64,000 bases of DNA from Streptomyces rimosus subsp. rimosus (GTDB lineage: Bacteria; Actinomycetota; Actinomycetes; Streptomycetales; Streptomycetaceae), in assembly GCF_000720725.1 (NCBI RefSeq), contig NZ_JOCQ01000049.1, forward strand, positions 1-64,000. The letters are read 5' to 3'. The stretch's first letter is position 1, and each line of letters begins with the position of its first letter. The position numbers were made by a program, and so were the translations under genes. The notes below the pieces were generated by a model that did not search any database, was not told the DNA's origin, and saw only the letters and a list, made by a program, of their open reading frames with translations. This document shows positions 32,934-42,387 of this stretch, one piece after another.

Positions 32934-35900
32934 CTATTCGCGTAGATCGACTCCCGCCACCTCGCTCACCCGTTCCTCCAGCCGCCGAAATTCGAACACG
33001 TCCAGCCTTTCGAACAACTCCAGTGCGCGCCGCCACAACGCACCGGCCTTTTCCCCGTCCCCGTTCGCCAGGTAGAGCTCCGCGAGCGCGTCGCACGCGC
33101 GGGCCTCCTCCTCGGGAGAGCCGGTCTGGCGGGCGACACCCAGTGCCAGTTCCAGGCGGCCGGCGGACAGCTCCAGCAGGCCCAGACGGTGCCCGGTGAC
33201 GCCCAGGCCGCGCAGCGCCTGCGCCTCCTCCAGGCCCGCGCCGATGGACCGCGCCAGTTCCAGAGCATTCTCGTAATGCTGTCCCGCCGCCGTGAATTCT
33301 CCCGAATCGCGCAGCGAATCACCCATATTGACGAGGGTGATGGTCTCGTTCCTGCGGTCGCCCAGCTGCTGGAAGGATCGCAGTGCTTCCGCGTAGAGCC
33401 CCAGGGCCGCGCCGAGTTCCTGCGGCATGCGGAACGTGGACGCGAGATTGATTCGCGCCATCGCCTGTTCCGAACGGCTGCCGGATTCCGCCGCGGTCGC
33501 GAGTGCCTGGGCGAAAGAGGCCCGCGCGGCCTCCCTTTCCCCGGTGTGCAGCTGCGTGTCCCCCAGATTGTTCAGCGACTGGGTCTCGCCCCGTTTGTCG
33601 CCGGTCTCCCGGAACATGGCCATCGCCTGCCGGAAGTGCCCCATCGCCGCGGCGGGATCCCCCAGATGCAGACGCGCGATCCCGAGATTGTTGGTGCTGC
33701 GCGCCTGGTTCCAGCGGTCGCCGGACCGCATCCGCAGCTCCACCGCCGCGCTCTGCACCGCGAGCATCGAGCGGTACTCGCCCCGGTGCCAGTGCAGCAC
33801 CCCCAGTTTCTGCAGCGCCTCCGCCTCCGCCTCGGTGTCGCCCACCGCGCGGGCCAGCTCCAGCGCCCGCCGCCCGGCCGCCTCCGCCTGCGGATAGCGG
33901 GCGGCGTGTGCGTGCGTGGTGCTCAGGTCGGTCTGCGCCCGGGCCTCCGCGCGCCGGTCGCGGCTCTGCTGCCAGTACAGCGCCGCGTGCCGGTGGATGC
34001 GCTCGGCCTCGTCCCAGTGGCCCTCGGTGTCGAGGAAGGCGGCGAGGACATGGCCGAACCAGGCCGCGCGGTCCGGGGCCCCGTGCGTACGGGCGTGCTG
34101 CTCGGCGGCGAACAGCGCCTGATGCTCCGCCGCCAGCCACTCCTTGGCCTCCTGCGGCCCGCTCCACGAAGGCAGCGGCCCGGGGTCGGGCGGGTGTGGC
34201 ACGTCCAGGCGCGAGCGGCGCGGGTTGACCAGCCGGTCCGCCCGGTCCGCCGCGCAGAGGTAGAACGCGGACAGCCGGTGCAGGGCTGCCTCGCGCACCT
34301 CCGGCGGGTCCGCGGCGGCCAGCGTGAGCGCGTACTCGGCGATCAGGTCGTGGTACTGGTAGCGGTCCGCCTCGGGCTCCTGGACGAGGTGCGCGTCCAG
34401 CAGCGCCTCGACGGTCCGCTCCGCCGCGTCCAGCGGCAGCCCGGTCAGCGCGGCGGCCGCGTGCGGGCCGAACTGCGGGCCCGGGTGCAGGGCCAGCAGC
34501 CGGAAGACGGTGCGCTGCCCGTCGTCGAGCGTGCAGTACGACATCTCGAAGACGCGGGCGATGTCGCGGTACGGGTCGCGTATCTCGCCGAGGCGGCCGG
34601 GCCCCCGGGAGAGCCGCTGGAGGAGGTGGGCGGTGGTCCAGGAGGGGCGGGAGACCAGCCGCCCCGCCGCCAGTTCGAGCGCCAGCGGCAGGCGCCCGCA
34701 CAGCCGTACCACGGTGGCCACCTCGGAAGGGTCGCCCGCGCGGTCGTCGCCGACCAGCCGGACGAAGAGCGTGGCCGCGTCCTGCGGCGGCAGCACGTCC
34801 AGGAAGACCGGGCGCACCCCGGGCACTCCCGCCATCCGACGCCGGCTGGTGATGATCGTCAACGACCGGGAGCCGACCGGGAGCAGCGGCCTGACCTGGT
34901 CGGGCCCGGCCGCGTCGTCCAGGACGACCACGGCGCGCCGGCTGCTCAGCAGGGCACGCCACAGGGAGGTCAGCGCGTCCAGGTCGCGGGGGATGCCGCC
35001 GGCCGGGACGCCGAGCACGCGCAGCAGCGCGGCCAGGGCGGCCTCCGGGGTGAGCGGTGGGCGGCCGGGTGCGTGGGCGCACAGGTCGAGGTAGATCCGG
35101 CCGTCGGGGTAGCGCTGCGCCAGCCGGTGGGCCAGGTGTACGGCGAGCAGCGACTTGCCGACGCCCGCCATGCCGGAGATGGCCTGGAGCGCGATCACCG
35201 CGCCGTCCCGTACGGGCGAGGTCAGCACGCGCAGCTCGTCCTCGCGGCCGACCAGTTCGCCGTGGCTGGGCAGGTTGTCGGGTACCGGTGGCGCACCCGG
35301 GCCCGGAGCCGCGGCGGCGGGCGGCGGCGCGCCGCGCGGCAGCAGCCGGTCGGCCGGAGCGCCGTCCAGGATGTGCCGGTGGATCCGGGCCAGCGCCGCG
35401 CCCGGCGCGGTACCCAGCTCGGTGGCCAGCCGCCGCCGCGTCGTCTCGTACGCGCGCAGGGCGTCCGCCTGCCGCCCGCAGCCGTAGTTCGCGATCATCA
35501 GCTGGGCCACCAGGTCCTCGTCGGTGGGGTGCTGTTCCCACAGCGCGGCCAGCTCCGCGGTGAGTTCGGCGAACCGGCCCCGGCGCAGCCCGATGGCGAC
35601 CCGGCGCAGCGCCGCGGCGAGGCGGTGCTCGGCCAGCCGGGCCCGTACGCCCTCGGCCCACAGCCCGTACAGACCGCACAGCGGTTCACCCCGCCACAAC
35701 GCCTCCGCCTCCTCGAAGACGGCCAGCGCACCGGAGTCGTCCCCGTCGTCCGCCAGCGCGCGGGCCCGGTCGGCCAGGTCCCGGAAGCGGTGGCAGTCCA
35801 CCCGGCCGGGCGGCACGTCGAGGGTGTAGGCGTGTGCCTGCTGGGTGAGCGCGGCGCTCCCGTTGCCCGCGCGCAGCCTGCGGCGCAGGCGGGCGGCGTA

Positions 35901-36098
35901 CGAGTGGAGGCCGGCGCGGGCCTTGGCGGGCGGGTGGTCGTCCCACAGGCGCGCGATGAGCGTGTCGAGCGGCACGGGACGGCCCGCGTCCACCGACAGC
36001 GCGGCCAGCAGGGCCCGTTCCTTGAGCGATCCCAGGGGGTCGGGGCGGCCGTTCAGCCGGATGTCCACGGGGCCCAGAACCCGGATGTCGACGTGCAC
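32934..36098 (-). CDS. AfsR/SARP-type regulator (BTAD, NB-ARC, TPR)
   Basis: A 1054-aa regulator. An OmpR-like winged HTH covers about residues 1-90, a BTAD domain 95-245, an NB-ARC NTPase follows with P-loop GMAGVGKS at 309-316, and TPR repeats fill 690-1030. This is the AfsR architecture of pathway or pleiotropic activators of secondary metabolism. GTG 36098 is chosen because AAGG lies 7 nt upstream; 11 more codons are open. It is head to head with a second NB-ARC/TPR protein 258 bp away that lacks the DNA-binding part. No biosynthetic cluster is visible next to it. Confidence 0.92.
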   Translation of the reverse strand: MHVDIRVLGPVDIRLNGRPDPLGSLKERALLAALSVDAGRPVPLDTLIARLWDDHPPAKARAGLHSYAARLRRRLRAGNGSAALTQQAHAYTLDVPPGRVDCHRFRDLADRARALADDGDDSGALAVFEEAEALWRGEPLCGLYGLWAEGVRARLAEHRLAAALRRVAIGLRRGRFAELTAELAALWEQHPTDEDLVAQLMIANYGCGRQADALRAYETTRRRLATELGTAPGAALARIHRHILDGAPADRLLPRGAPPPAAAAPGPGAPPVPDNLPSHGELVGREDELRVLTSPVRDGAVIALQAISGMAGVGKSLLAVHLAHRLAQRYPDGRIYLDLCAHAPGRPPLTPEAALAALLRVLGVPAGGIPRDLDALTSLWRALLSSRRAVVVLDDAAGPDQVRPLLPVGSRSLTIITSRRRMAGVPGVRPVFLDVLPPQDAATLFVRLVGDDRAGDPSEVATVVRLCGRLPLALELAAGRLVSRPSWTTAHLLQRLSRGPGRLGEIRDPYRDIARVFEMSYCTLDDGQRTVFRLLALHPGPQFGPHAAAALTGLPLDAAERTVEALLDAHLVQEPEADRYQYHDLIAEYALTLAAADPPEVREAALHRLSAFYLCAADRADRLVNPRRSRLDVPHPPDPGPLPSWSGPQEAKEWLAAEHQALFAAEQHARTHGAPDRAAWFGHVLAAFLDTEGHWDEAERIHRHAALYWQQSRDRRAEARAQTDLSTTHAHAARYPQAEAAGRRALELARAVGDTEAEAEALQKLGVLHWHRGEYRSMLAVQSAAVELRMRSGDRWNQARSTNNLGIARLHLGDPAAAMGHFRQAMAMFRETGDKRGETQSLNNLGDTQLHTGEREAARASFAQALATAAESGSRSEQAMARINLASTFRMPQELGAALGLYAEALRSFQQLGDRRNETITLVNMGDSLRDSGEFTAAGQHYENALELARSIGAGLEEAQALRGLGVTGHRLGLLELSAGRLELALGVARQTGSPEEEARACDALAELYLANGDGEKAGALWRRALELFERLDVFEFRRLEERVSEVAGVDLRE

Positions 36099-36356
36099 GA
36101 GCGAACCTTCTCTCCGGTACGCCCCGCTCACTTACGGCTCAGAATGGCACGTCGTCACCCGCGCTCACCAGAGACCGTTCCTTGATCCTGCGGGGTGGCC
36201 GGAATATGCCGGTCGAAGGAGCCCCCGGCTGTTTCCTCATGATTTCCCCATGACTCCCCCATGACGCGGGTAGACCTTCCCCAGCGGTCGGTCACCGGTT
36301 TCCGGGGACGTGGGTCGGGGACCGCGCGGGTGGGGGAGGCGGTGGCCGGGGTGCCG

Positions 36357-38774
36357 ATGTCGGTGACGGAAGTGACGGCGGTGCTGGCTGATGCGGCACG
36401 CCGCCCCGCGGAATGGCGGACGGTGATCGCCGAACTCGGCGCGGCACTTCCCGCGTCGGGAATTGCCGCCGCGGATCTGATCGCCCGCGCCGCCGCGGCG
36501 CCGGACGATCAAGTTGCCGTACGCGAACTGGCCGCGCTGGCCGCCGAACTCGCCAGGGAAAGCCCCTCCCTCGCACAATTCCTGGCGGCTTTACGGCACC
36601 GCGTGACCGACGCCGCCGACGGGGCACCCGATGCCAGGCGCACGGCCAACGTCATCAAGGACTCCACCGCCGTCACCGGCCACGTCATCCAGGCAGGCGC
36701 CATCCACGGCGCCATCCACCTCCCGCCGGCCGCCGCGCCGCGCCCCGTACCGCGCCAACTCCTCGGCACCCCGCCGCACTTCACCGACCGCGCCGCCGAC
36801 CTCGCGGCGCTCGACGCCCTGCGCGGGAGCCACTTCGCGGCCGGCCCGCTGCTCATCGCCGTCACCGGCCCCGCCGGAGTCGGCAAGACCACCCTGGTGT
36901 CGCACTGGCTGCGAGGCCTGACCGAGCACTACCCCGACGGCCAGCTCTACGCGGACCTCGGCGGCCACGCGCCCGGCGGCCCGGTGCGGCCGGGCGAGGT
37001 CCTGGGGGCGTTCCTCCGCGCCCTCGGGACTGCGCAGGTCCCGGCGGAGACCGCCGAACAGGCGGCGCTGTGGCGGACGCTGACCGCCGGGCTGCGCATC
37101 GCGGTCATGCTCGACAACGCGGTCAGCGCCGCCCAGGTCCGCACGCTGCTGCCCGGCGCGGCCGGCAGCCTGGTGGCCGTGGCCGGGCGCAGCCGCCTGA
37201 CCGGGCTGGGCGTGGACGGCGCGGTCTTCCACCAGCTCGGCACCCTCGATACGGGCGCCGCGGTGGAACTGCTCGGCCGCCGGGTCGGCGGCGGGCGGGT
37301 CGACCGGGAGCCGGCCGCCGCCCGCGAACTGGTCCACCTGTGCGCCGGGCTGCCGTTGGCCGTCTGCGTGGCGGCGGCCCGGATGGCCGTCCGCCCCCGG
37401 CAGACCGTCGCCGCCCTGGCCGGTGCGATGACGCAGGAGACCGGGCGCCTGGAGGTGCTGCAACTGGGCGGCGAGCGCGCGGTGCGCTCGGCGCTGGAGG
37501 AGTCGTACCGCTGCCTGCCGCCCGCCACGGCCGGCGCGTACCGCCTGCTCGCCCTGCCCCCGCTGACCGTCCTGACCGGCCCGCTCGTGGCGGCGGCCTG
37601 CGCGGTCCCGCCGTCCGGGGCCGAACGCCTCCTGGACGACCTGACCGAGGCCCACCTGCTGGAGGACCTGGGCCCGGACGACGCCACGGGCGCCGCCCGC
37701 TTCCGCTTCCACGACCTCGTACGGCTGCACGCGGCCCAGTGCGCGGAACGGGAGGAGACCGCCGCCGTACGGGACCGGACCGTGCGGCGGGCCCTGGAGT
37801 GGTACCTGGCCACCGCCACGGCCGCCCGCGCGCTCCTGTCACCCGCCCACCGCCGCCTCGACCGCACCTACGTCTTCCGCGCCCAGCCACTGGCCTTCGC
37901 CGACGCCGGTACCGCGCTGCGCTGGCTCGACTCCGAGCGCGGCCGGCTGATGGCCGCCGTCCGCACCGCCGCCGACCGCGCGTGGCACTCCGTCACCTGG
38001 CAGCTCGTCGACTCCCTCCAGCCGCTCTTCCTGCGGCTGCGCCCGTACGACCTGTGGATCGAGGCCCACCGGATCGGCCTGGAGGCCGCCCGGCGCGCCG
38101 GGCACCCGCAGGGCGTGAGCCGGATGCTGACCACCGGCGGCAGCGGCCTGTACAACGCCGGACAGCTGGACGAGGCGGTCGCCTGGTTCACCGAAGCCCT
38201 GCACGACGCGCGGGACAGGGCGGACCGGCAGGCCGAGGCGCAGGCGCTGCACGGCCTGGCCCAGAGCCACCGGCTGGCCGGCCGCCTGTCGCTGGCGGAG
38301 CCCCTGTTCACCGAGGCCCTGTCCCTGCGCGAAGCCATCGGCCACCACCGCGGGGCGGCCCTCACCCGCCTGTGCCTGGGCGACATCGCCCTTGCCACCG
38401 GCCGCGCGCGGCTGGCCCGTACCCTGCTCACCCGGGCGCGCGCCGACCTGCTGGCCGTACCCGACCCGTACGACGCGGCGCGGGCCCTGGCCCATCTCGG
38501 CCGGACCCACGCCCACGAGGCCATAGGGGACCACCCCACCGCCGAACGGCTGCTGGCCCAGGCGCTGGAGGAGTTCCGCGCCACCGGATCGCTCCACTGG
38601 CAGGCGCGGGTCCTGGAGATGCTGGGCCAGACCGCCGAGGACCGGGGTGACGCCGCAACGGCCCGTGACCGCTACGACGCCTCCCTGGACCGCTACGCCT
38701 CCCTCAGCCCGAGCGACGCCCGGCGCCTGGAGGAACGCATCCGGAACCTGGCGCCACCGCCCGCGGCGCCCTGA
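36357..38774 (+). CDS. NLR-like NB-ARC/TPR protein with effector-associated N-terminus
   Basis: An 805-aa STAND NTPase. Residues 1-84 are a small helical domain without DNA-binding features. A linker, HVIQAGAIHGAIHLP (109-123), has the Gly/Val/Gln-Ala-Gly-x-Ile-x-Gly form seen in Streptomyces effector-associated conflict proteins. The P-loop is GPAGVGKTTL (171-180), NB-ARC follows, and TPR repeats run to the end. ATG 36357 is a choice; the frame is open 32 codons further. Its last 82 bp overlap an opposing gene. It is not a simple SARP regulator because BTAD and wHTH are absent. Confidence 0.85.
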   Translation: MSVTEVTAVLADAARRPAEWRTVIAELGAALPASGIAAADLIARAAAAPDDQVAVRELAALAAELARESPSLAQFLAALRHRVTDAADGAPDARRTANVIKDSTAVTGHVIQAGAIHGAIHLPPAAAPRPVPRQLLGTPPHFTDRAADLAALDALRGSHFAAGPLLIAVTGPAGVGKTTLVSHWLRGLTEHYPDGQLYADLGGHAPGGPVRPGEVLGAFLRALGTAQVPAETAEQAALWRTLTAGLRIAVMLDNAVSAAQVRTLLPGAAGSLVAVAGRSRLTGLGVDGAVFHQLGTLDTGAAVELLGRRVGGGRVDREPAAARELVHLCAGLPLAVCVAAARMAVRPRQTVAALAGAMTQETGRLEVLQLGGERAVRSALEESYRCLPPATAGAYRLLALPPLTVLTGPLVAAACAVPPSGAERLLDDLTEAHLLEDLGPDDATGAARFRFHDLVRLHAAQCAEREETAAVRDRTVRRALEWYLATATAARALLSPAHRRLDRTYVFRAQPLAFADAGTALRWLDSERGRLMAAVRTAADRAWHSVTWQLVDSLQPLFLRLRPYDLWIEAHRIGLEAARRAGHPQGVSRMLTTGGSGLYNAGQLDEAVAWFTEALHDARDRADRQAEAQALHGLAQSHRLAGRLSLAEPLFTEALSLREAIGHHRGAALTRLCLGDIALATGRARLARTLLTRARADLLAVPDPYDAARALAHLGRTHAHEAIGDHPTAERLLAQALEEFRATGSLHWQARVLEMLGQTAEDRGDAATARDRYDASLDRYASLSPSDARRLEERIRNLAPPPAAP

Positions 38775-39277
38775 CCCGGCCCGTACCGCGCATCGAGGAA
38801 CCGCACCGAGCGCAGCGCCTCCACGGGCAGCCCCTCCGCCAGCCAGCCGTGCAGCAGCGACGCGAGCAGCCGCAGCTCCCGCGGACCGGCCGGCGCGGGC
38901 CCGGTCGCGGTCACCGCCAGCCGGGTGCCGTCGCGGACCACCGCCTCGGCCGTACGGGCCGTGCGCCGCCGGACGACGACGAGGCAGCCGGGGTGGCGCC
39001 GCAGCGTCAGTACGGCCGGTTCGGCGCCGCCGCCGTGCAACGCGTCGGCACACGAGCGCCGTCGTTCGTCCGGGCAGCGGTCCAGATCGACGGCCAAGTG
39101 CTCGTCGGAACCGGCACCGGAACCGGCCCCGTCGTACGTCCCCGCCGGGTCACCGATCACCACTACGTGCGTACCCGACGGCGTGTCCACCAGCGCCACC
39201 GCCACCGGCCGGACCACCGCGGCCGGAAGCACCGCGACGGCGGTCGGCGCGACCCCCGGCAGGCGGGCCGCGGTCAT
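38693..39277 (-). CDS. Unknown protein co-operonic with the CDP-glycerol-type transferase
   Basis: A 194-aa protein with no domain I recognise. It has beta-rich stretches (TAVAVLPAAVVRPVAVALVD, THVVVIGDPAGTYDG), two cysteines and a basic end. Its ATG overlaps the stop of the upstream transferase (ATGA), which is strong evidence for translation. Its last 82 bp overlap the 3' end of the NB-ARC/TPR gene on the other strand; the final 25 residues are Arg-rich, as antisense TPR codons would give. Either the overlap is real or the true stop has shifted. Confidence 0.6.
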   Translation of the reverse strand: MTAARLPGVAPTAVAVLPAAVVRPVAVALVDTPSGTHVVVIGDPAGTYDGAGSGAGSDEHLAVDLDRCPDERRRSCADALHGGGAEPAVLTLRRHPGCLVVVRRRTARTAEAVVRDGTRLAVTATGPAPAGPRELRLLASLLHGWLAEGLPVEALRSVRFLDARYGPGQGAAGGGARFRMRSSRRRASLGLREA

Positions 39278-40617
39278 GCGGGCACCTCCGCGTCCCCGGC
39301 TCCGCCGTGCCCGCCCGCGCCCGCCGGGTCCAGCGGCGCGGGCATCGGCAGCGGCGGCGTCACCGGCGGGCAGGCCGGCTGGCCCAGGCCGAGCACGCGG
39401 TACATCAGACGGCGGAAGTTGCGATGGCAGTGGCCGGGCTCGGAGGTGATGCGCGCGGCGATCCGCGCGTAGTCCTCGGCCCTGTACTCCTCGGCCGCGT
39501 AGCGCAGTTGGGCCTCCAGCGGGTGGGCCGGGGACAGCGCCGGAGCGGTCAGCGCCAGCTCGACGCCGGGCGAGGCCGGATCGGCGTCCTCGTGCGGGAA
39601 GCGGCTGAGCAGGATGGGCGCGCCGGACATCGCCCCGTACAGCGTCACCGACCCGTAGTCGCCGATGATCCAGTCGGCGGCGATCAGCGGCGGGCGCCAG
39701 TCCGCGTCCGGCGGCAGCACGTGCAGCCCCGCCCGCCGGCACCCGGCGAGCCAGGCGCGCAGCTGCCAGTGCCCGTACCGCGACCACACGTTGGGGTGGA
39801 CCAGCAGCGCCGTACGGTAGGTGTCGCGCGGCAGTTCCGCCAGCAGCCGGGGCAGCAGCGCGTCCAGCCGGTTGAAGGCCGAGCGCCGCCCCCAGGTGGA
39901 CGTCACCAGTACCAGCTTCCGGCCGCGCCGCAGGCCCAGTGCCGTACGGTAGCGGCGGCGCAGCGGCAGGCTCGCCCGGATCCGGTCGTGGCAGGGGTCG
40001 CCCACCACCTCGGCGGCCGGCAGCGCCTCCGGGCACCAGCGCGCCAGCTCCGCCAGGTCGTCGCGGTGGGCCAGCGCCACCGCACGGGGCACCACCCGGC
40101 CGCCCCACATCAGATACCGCCGGCCCGTGATGCCGCCGGGGCCGCGGCTGCCGGGCCGCACCCCGTCGGCCACCCGGGCCAGGGACAGGTGCCCGGCGCC
40201 GTGCGAGATCCGGATCAGCGGCGCCCGTACCTGCTCGATGCCCTGCGACCCGGCGGCCAGCGCCAGGTCGAACCCGGTGCGTACGGCCGTCTCCCAGGGG
40301 ACGACGGTGGCCCCCAGGGCACGCAGCAGCCGCCGCGCGCCCGCGTCGAAGGCGTGCGGCGGAACGGTGAAGGTCACCTCGACCCGCAGGTCGCACTCCA
40401 GCAGCGGCAGCAGATCCAGCAGCCGCCTGCCGTACACCTCGGTGTGCACGATCACCAGCACCCGCTTGGTGCCGGAGACCGTCGGCCACTGGTCCGGGTC
40501 GCGCCGTACGGCGCCCTGCGGCGCCGGGCCGGTGCCTGCCGGAACGGGCCGGTCCGCGGGCCGCTCCTGATCGGGCGCCACCCGGCCGGCCGTGGCCGTG
40601 AAGTCCGTGACGGACAT
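39274..40617 (-). CDS. CDP-glycerol glycerophosphotransferase-like GT-B protein
   Basis: A 447-aa protein. The N-terminal Rossmann half begins RVLVIVHTEVYGRRLLDLL, and the C-terminal half has VTSTWGRRSAFNRL and the acceptor/donor block WIIGDYGSVTLYGAMSGAPI, which resembles the D-Y-x-S segment of TagB/TagF enzymes. It may polymerise or transfer polyol phosphate, but only the fold is supported. ATG 40617 follows GGGGGAG at 6 nt. It starts 131 bp after the ANTAR genes and overlaps the next gene by 4 nt. No teichoic acid genes are adjacent. Confidence 0.75.
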   Translation of the reverse strand: MSVTDFTATAGRVAPDQERPADRPVPAGTGPAPQGAVRRDPDQWPTVSGTKRVLVIVHTEVYGRRLLDLLPLLECDLRVEVTFTVPPHAFDAGARRLLRALGATVVPWETAVRTGFDLALAAGSQGIEQVRAPLIRISHGAGHLSLARVADGVRPGSRGPGGITGRRYLMWGGRVVPRAVALAHRDDLAELARWCPEALPAAEVVGDPCHDRIRASLPLRRRYRTALGLRRGRKLVLVTSTWGRRSAFNRLDALLPRLLAELPRDTYRTALLVHPNVWSRYGHWQLRAWLAGCRRAGLHVLPPDADWRPPLIAADWIIGDYGSVTLYGAMSGAPILLSRFPHEDADPASPGVELALTAPALSPAHPLEAQLRYAAEEYRAEDYARIAARITSEPGHCHRNFRRLMYRVLGLGQPACPPVTPPLPMPAPLDPAGAGGHGGAGDAEVPA

Positions 40618-40748
40618 ACCAACTCCCCCATGCTCGCGTCGGGTCCTCGGTCGGATCCCGTACGCGGGGGGTGCTGCCCGGCCATCGCGGCGCACTTCTT
40701 GCACGGGCCTTGACGAACCCTTGCAGAGCAGGCCGGCCGCGTGGTCCG

Positions 40749-41480
40749 TTACTCGCGCGGCCGCCCCGGGTCGAGCCGGCCCTCGACGACCTCGCGGGCG
40801 ACCTCCGTCAGCAGCCGCTGGTGGGAGCGGGCGTAGCCGCGCAGCACGGTGAACGCGGCGTCGGGGGAGAGGGCGTGCCGCGCGGTCAGCGCGCCCTTGG
40901 CCTGCTCGATGACGACGCGGTTGGCCAGGGCGTGCTCCAGCTGGGCGGCGAGCACCCGGCCCGCCTCGACCTCGTGCTCGCGCAGCAGTGTCACCGCGGC
41001 GAAGTCCGCCAGCGACTGGCCCAGCGCCATGAGGTCACCGGTCAGCGGGGTCTGCCGGGAGGCCAGCAGGATCAGGGAGCCGACCGGTCCGAGGTGGCCC
41101 CTTATCGGCAGCGCCGCGACGCGCGTGCAGCCCAGCCGGAGCGCGCGCGGCGCGTAGCGCGGCCAGCGCTGCCGGGCCGTCGTCCCGTTCAGGGGCGTGT
41201 CCCCGAGCGTGCGGCCGGAGCGGCGGCAGGCGTGGCCCGGGCCCTCCTGCCAGGCGATCGCGTCCTGTTCGAGGCGGCGTACGCCGGCCTCGGAGGCCGC
41301 CACTTGGGGGGCGTCCCGGGAGCCGGGGGCGAAGGTGACCGCGGTCGCCCGGACCGCGAGCAGTTCCCGGCTGCGCTCGGTGAGCCGGGCGAGCAGGGTG
41401 GGAACGCCGGGTGGCCCCGGCGCGCCGCCGCCCGCCAGCTCCACGAACACGGACGCGAGGTGATGCGGAGCTGTGGTCAT
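40749..41480 (-). CDS. GAF-ANTAR domain regulator
   Basis: A 243-aa protein with a GAF module (about 20-170) and a C-terminal ANTAR domain (ANRVVIEQAKGALTARH, ending EVAREVVEGRL). GAGGGG lies about 9 nt before the ATG. It starts 22 bp after a second ANTAR gene. It is related to but distinct from the GAF-ANTAR gene at 29.3 kb: both share the VIEQAKG core, and the linker differs. Confidence 0.9.
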   Translation of the reverse strand: MTTAPHHLASVFVELAGGGAPGPPGVPTLLARLTERSRELLAVRATAVTFAPGSRDAPQVAASEAGVRRLEQDAIAWQEGPGHACRRSGRTLGDTPLNGTTARQRWPRYAPRALRLGCTRVAALPIRGHLGPVGSLILLASRQTPLTGDLMALGQSLADFAAVTLLREHEVEAGRVLAAQLEHALANRVVIEQAKGALTARHALSPDAAFTVLRGYARSHQRLLTEVAREVVEGRLDPGRPRE

Positions 41481-41502
41481 GGGTTGAGGTCCCCTCGTGG
41501 GT

Positions 41503-42366
41503 TCAGCTGCCCTGGGCGAGTTTCAGCGTGCCGTCGATGATCCGCCGCGCGACGGCTTCCGGCGTCTGCCCGTCGGTGAATGCCCGTGCTTTGATCAGCG
41601 CGAGTGCGTCCTGGACCCGGCAGCGGGCCTGGACGGAGAGCATGCCGGCGGCCTGCTGGACGCAGTCGCGGTGGTCGGCGCCGTCGTACAGTTCCGGGTC
41701 GGCGTCGGGACCGAGGAGCACCGTGCGGGTGAGGGCGTCGGCGATGACGGTGAGCGTGTCGGCGGTGCCCGGACCCGCACCCGGGTCGAAGACCGCGAGC
41801 GCGCCGATGCAGCTGCCTTCCGTGCGCAGCGGGGCGGTGAGCACCTCGCGGATGCCCAGCGAGGTCAGCGCGGGCCCGTAGGCGGGCCAGCGGCGCTCGA
41901 TGGCCCGCCCGCTCGCCGCGACCGGGCGGCCGCTCACCGACGCGTCGTGGGCCGGCCCTTCGCCGAGCACGAACTCCAGGTCCTGCGCGGCCCGGGAGGG
42001 CTCGTCGGACGAGGCGACGGACAGCTGGCCGTGGTCGGCGTTCATCAGCGTGAGGGCCGCGCTGGGGGTCCCGCACGCCTCCGCCACGCCCGTCATGAAG
42101 CGCGGCCGGCTGGTCTCGTCGCCGGCCCAGGCGGTCATCCGCTCGGCGTACGCTTCCTGGAGACGCGCGGAGGACAGGTGGCACTCGGCGGAGCGGCGGT
42201 AGGCGTCCGCCAGATGCTGGTGCAGTTCCCCGCCGACCGAGGCGGCCAGGATCTCCTGTTGCTCGGCGCACGCGGCGGCGTACTCGGCACGCTGCCGGGC
42301 CCTGGCCGCACGACGGCGCGCCAGCTCCGCCTGGACGTCCCTGCCTGAGCCCCGAACCATGTCCAC
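41503..42366 (-). CDS. GAF-ANTAR domain regulator with N-terminal coiled coil
   Basis: A 287-aa protein. Residues 1-75 form a charged helical coiled coil, then a GAF domain and an ANTAR domain (VQQAAGMLSVQARCRVQDAL). In ANTAR terms the AAGML replaces the usual AKGIL. GTG 42366 has GGAG about 9 nt upstream. It lies 21 bp after the CheR-PAS gene and 22 bp before the next ANTAR gene, so the four genes read as one operon. Confidence 0.88.
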   Translation of the reverse strand: MDMVRGSGRDVQAELARRRAARARQRAEYAAACAEQQEILAASVGGELHQHLADAYRRSAECHLSSARLQEAYAERMTAWAGDETSRPRFMTGVAEACGTPSAALTLMNADHGQLSVASSDEPSRAAQDLEFVLGEGPAHDASVSGRPVAASGRAIERRWPAYGPALTSLGIREVLTAPLRTEGSCIGALAVFDPGAGPGTADTLTVIADALTRTVLLGPDADPELYDGADHRDCVQQAAGMLSVQARCRVQDALALIKARAFTDGQTPEAVARRIIDGTLKLAQGS

Positions 42367-42387
42367 AGCGTACGCTCCCGGTGGCGC

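Noticed and set aside
33189..36185. 998-aa plus-strand open frame
   Set aside because: Antisense shadow of the AfsR-like gene, with no domain signal.
38693..40489. 598-aa minus-strand open frame covering the GT-B gene
   Set aside because: Only its 3' third (from ATG 39277) is gene-like. The first 400 residues are a frame shadow of the CDP-glycerol-type transferase.
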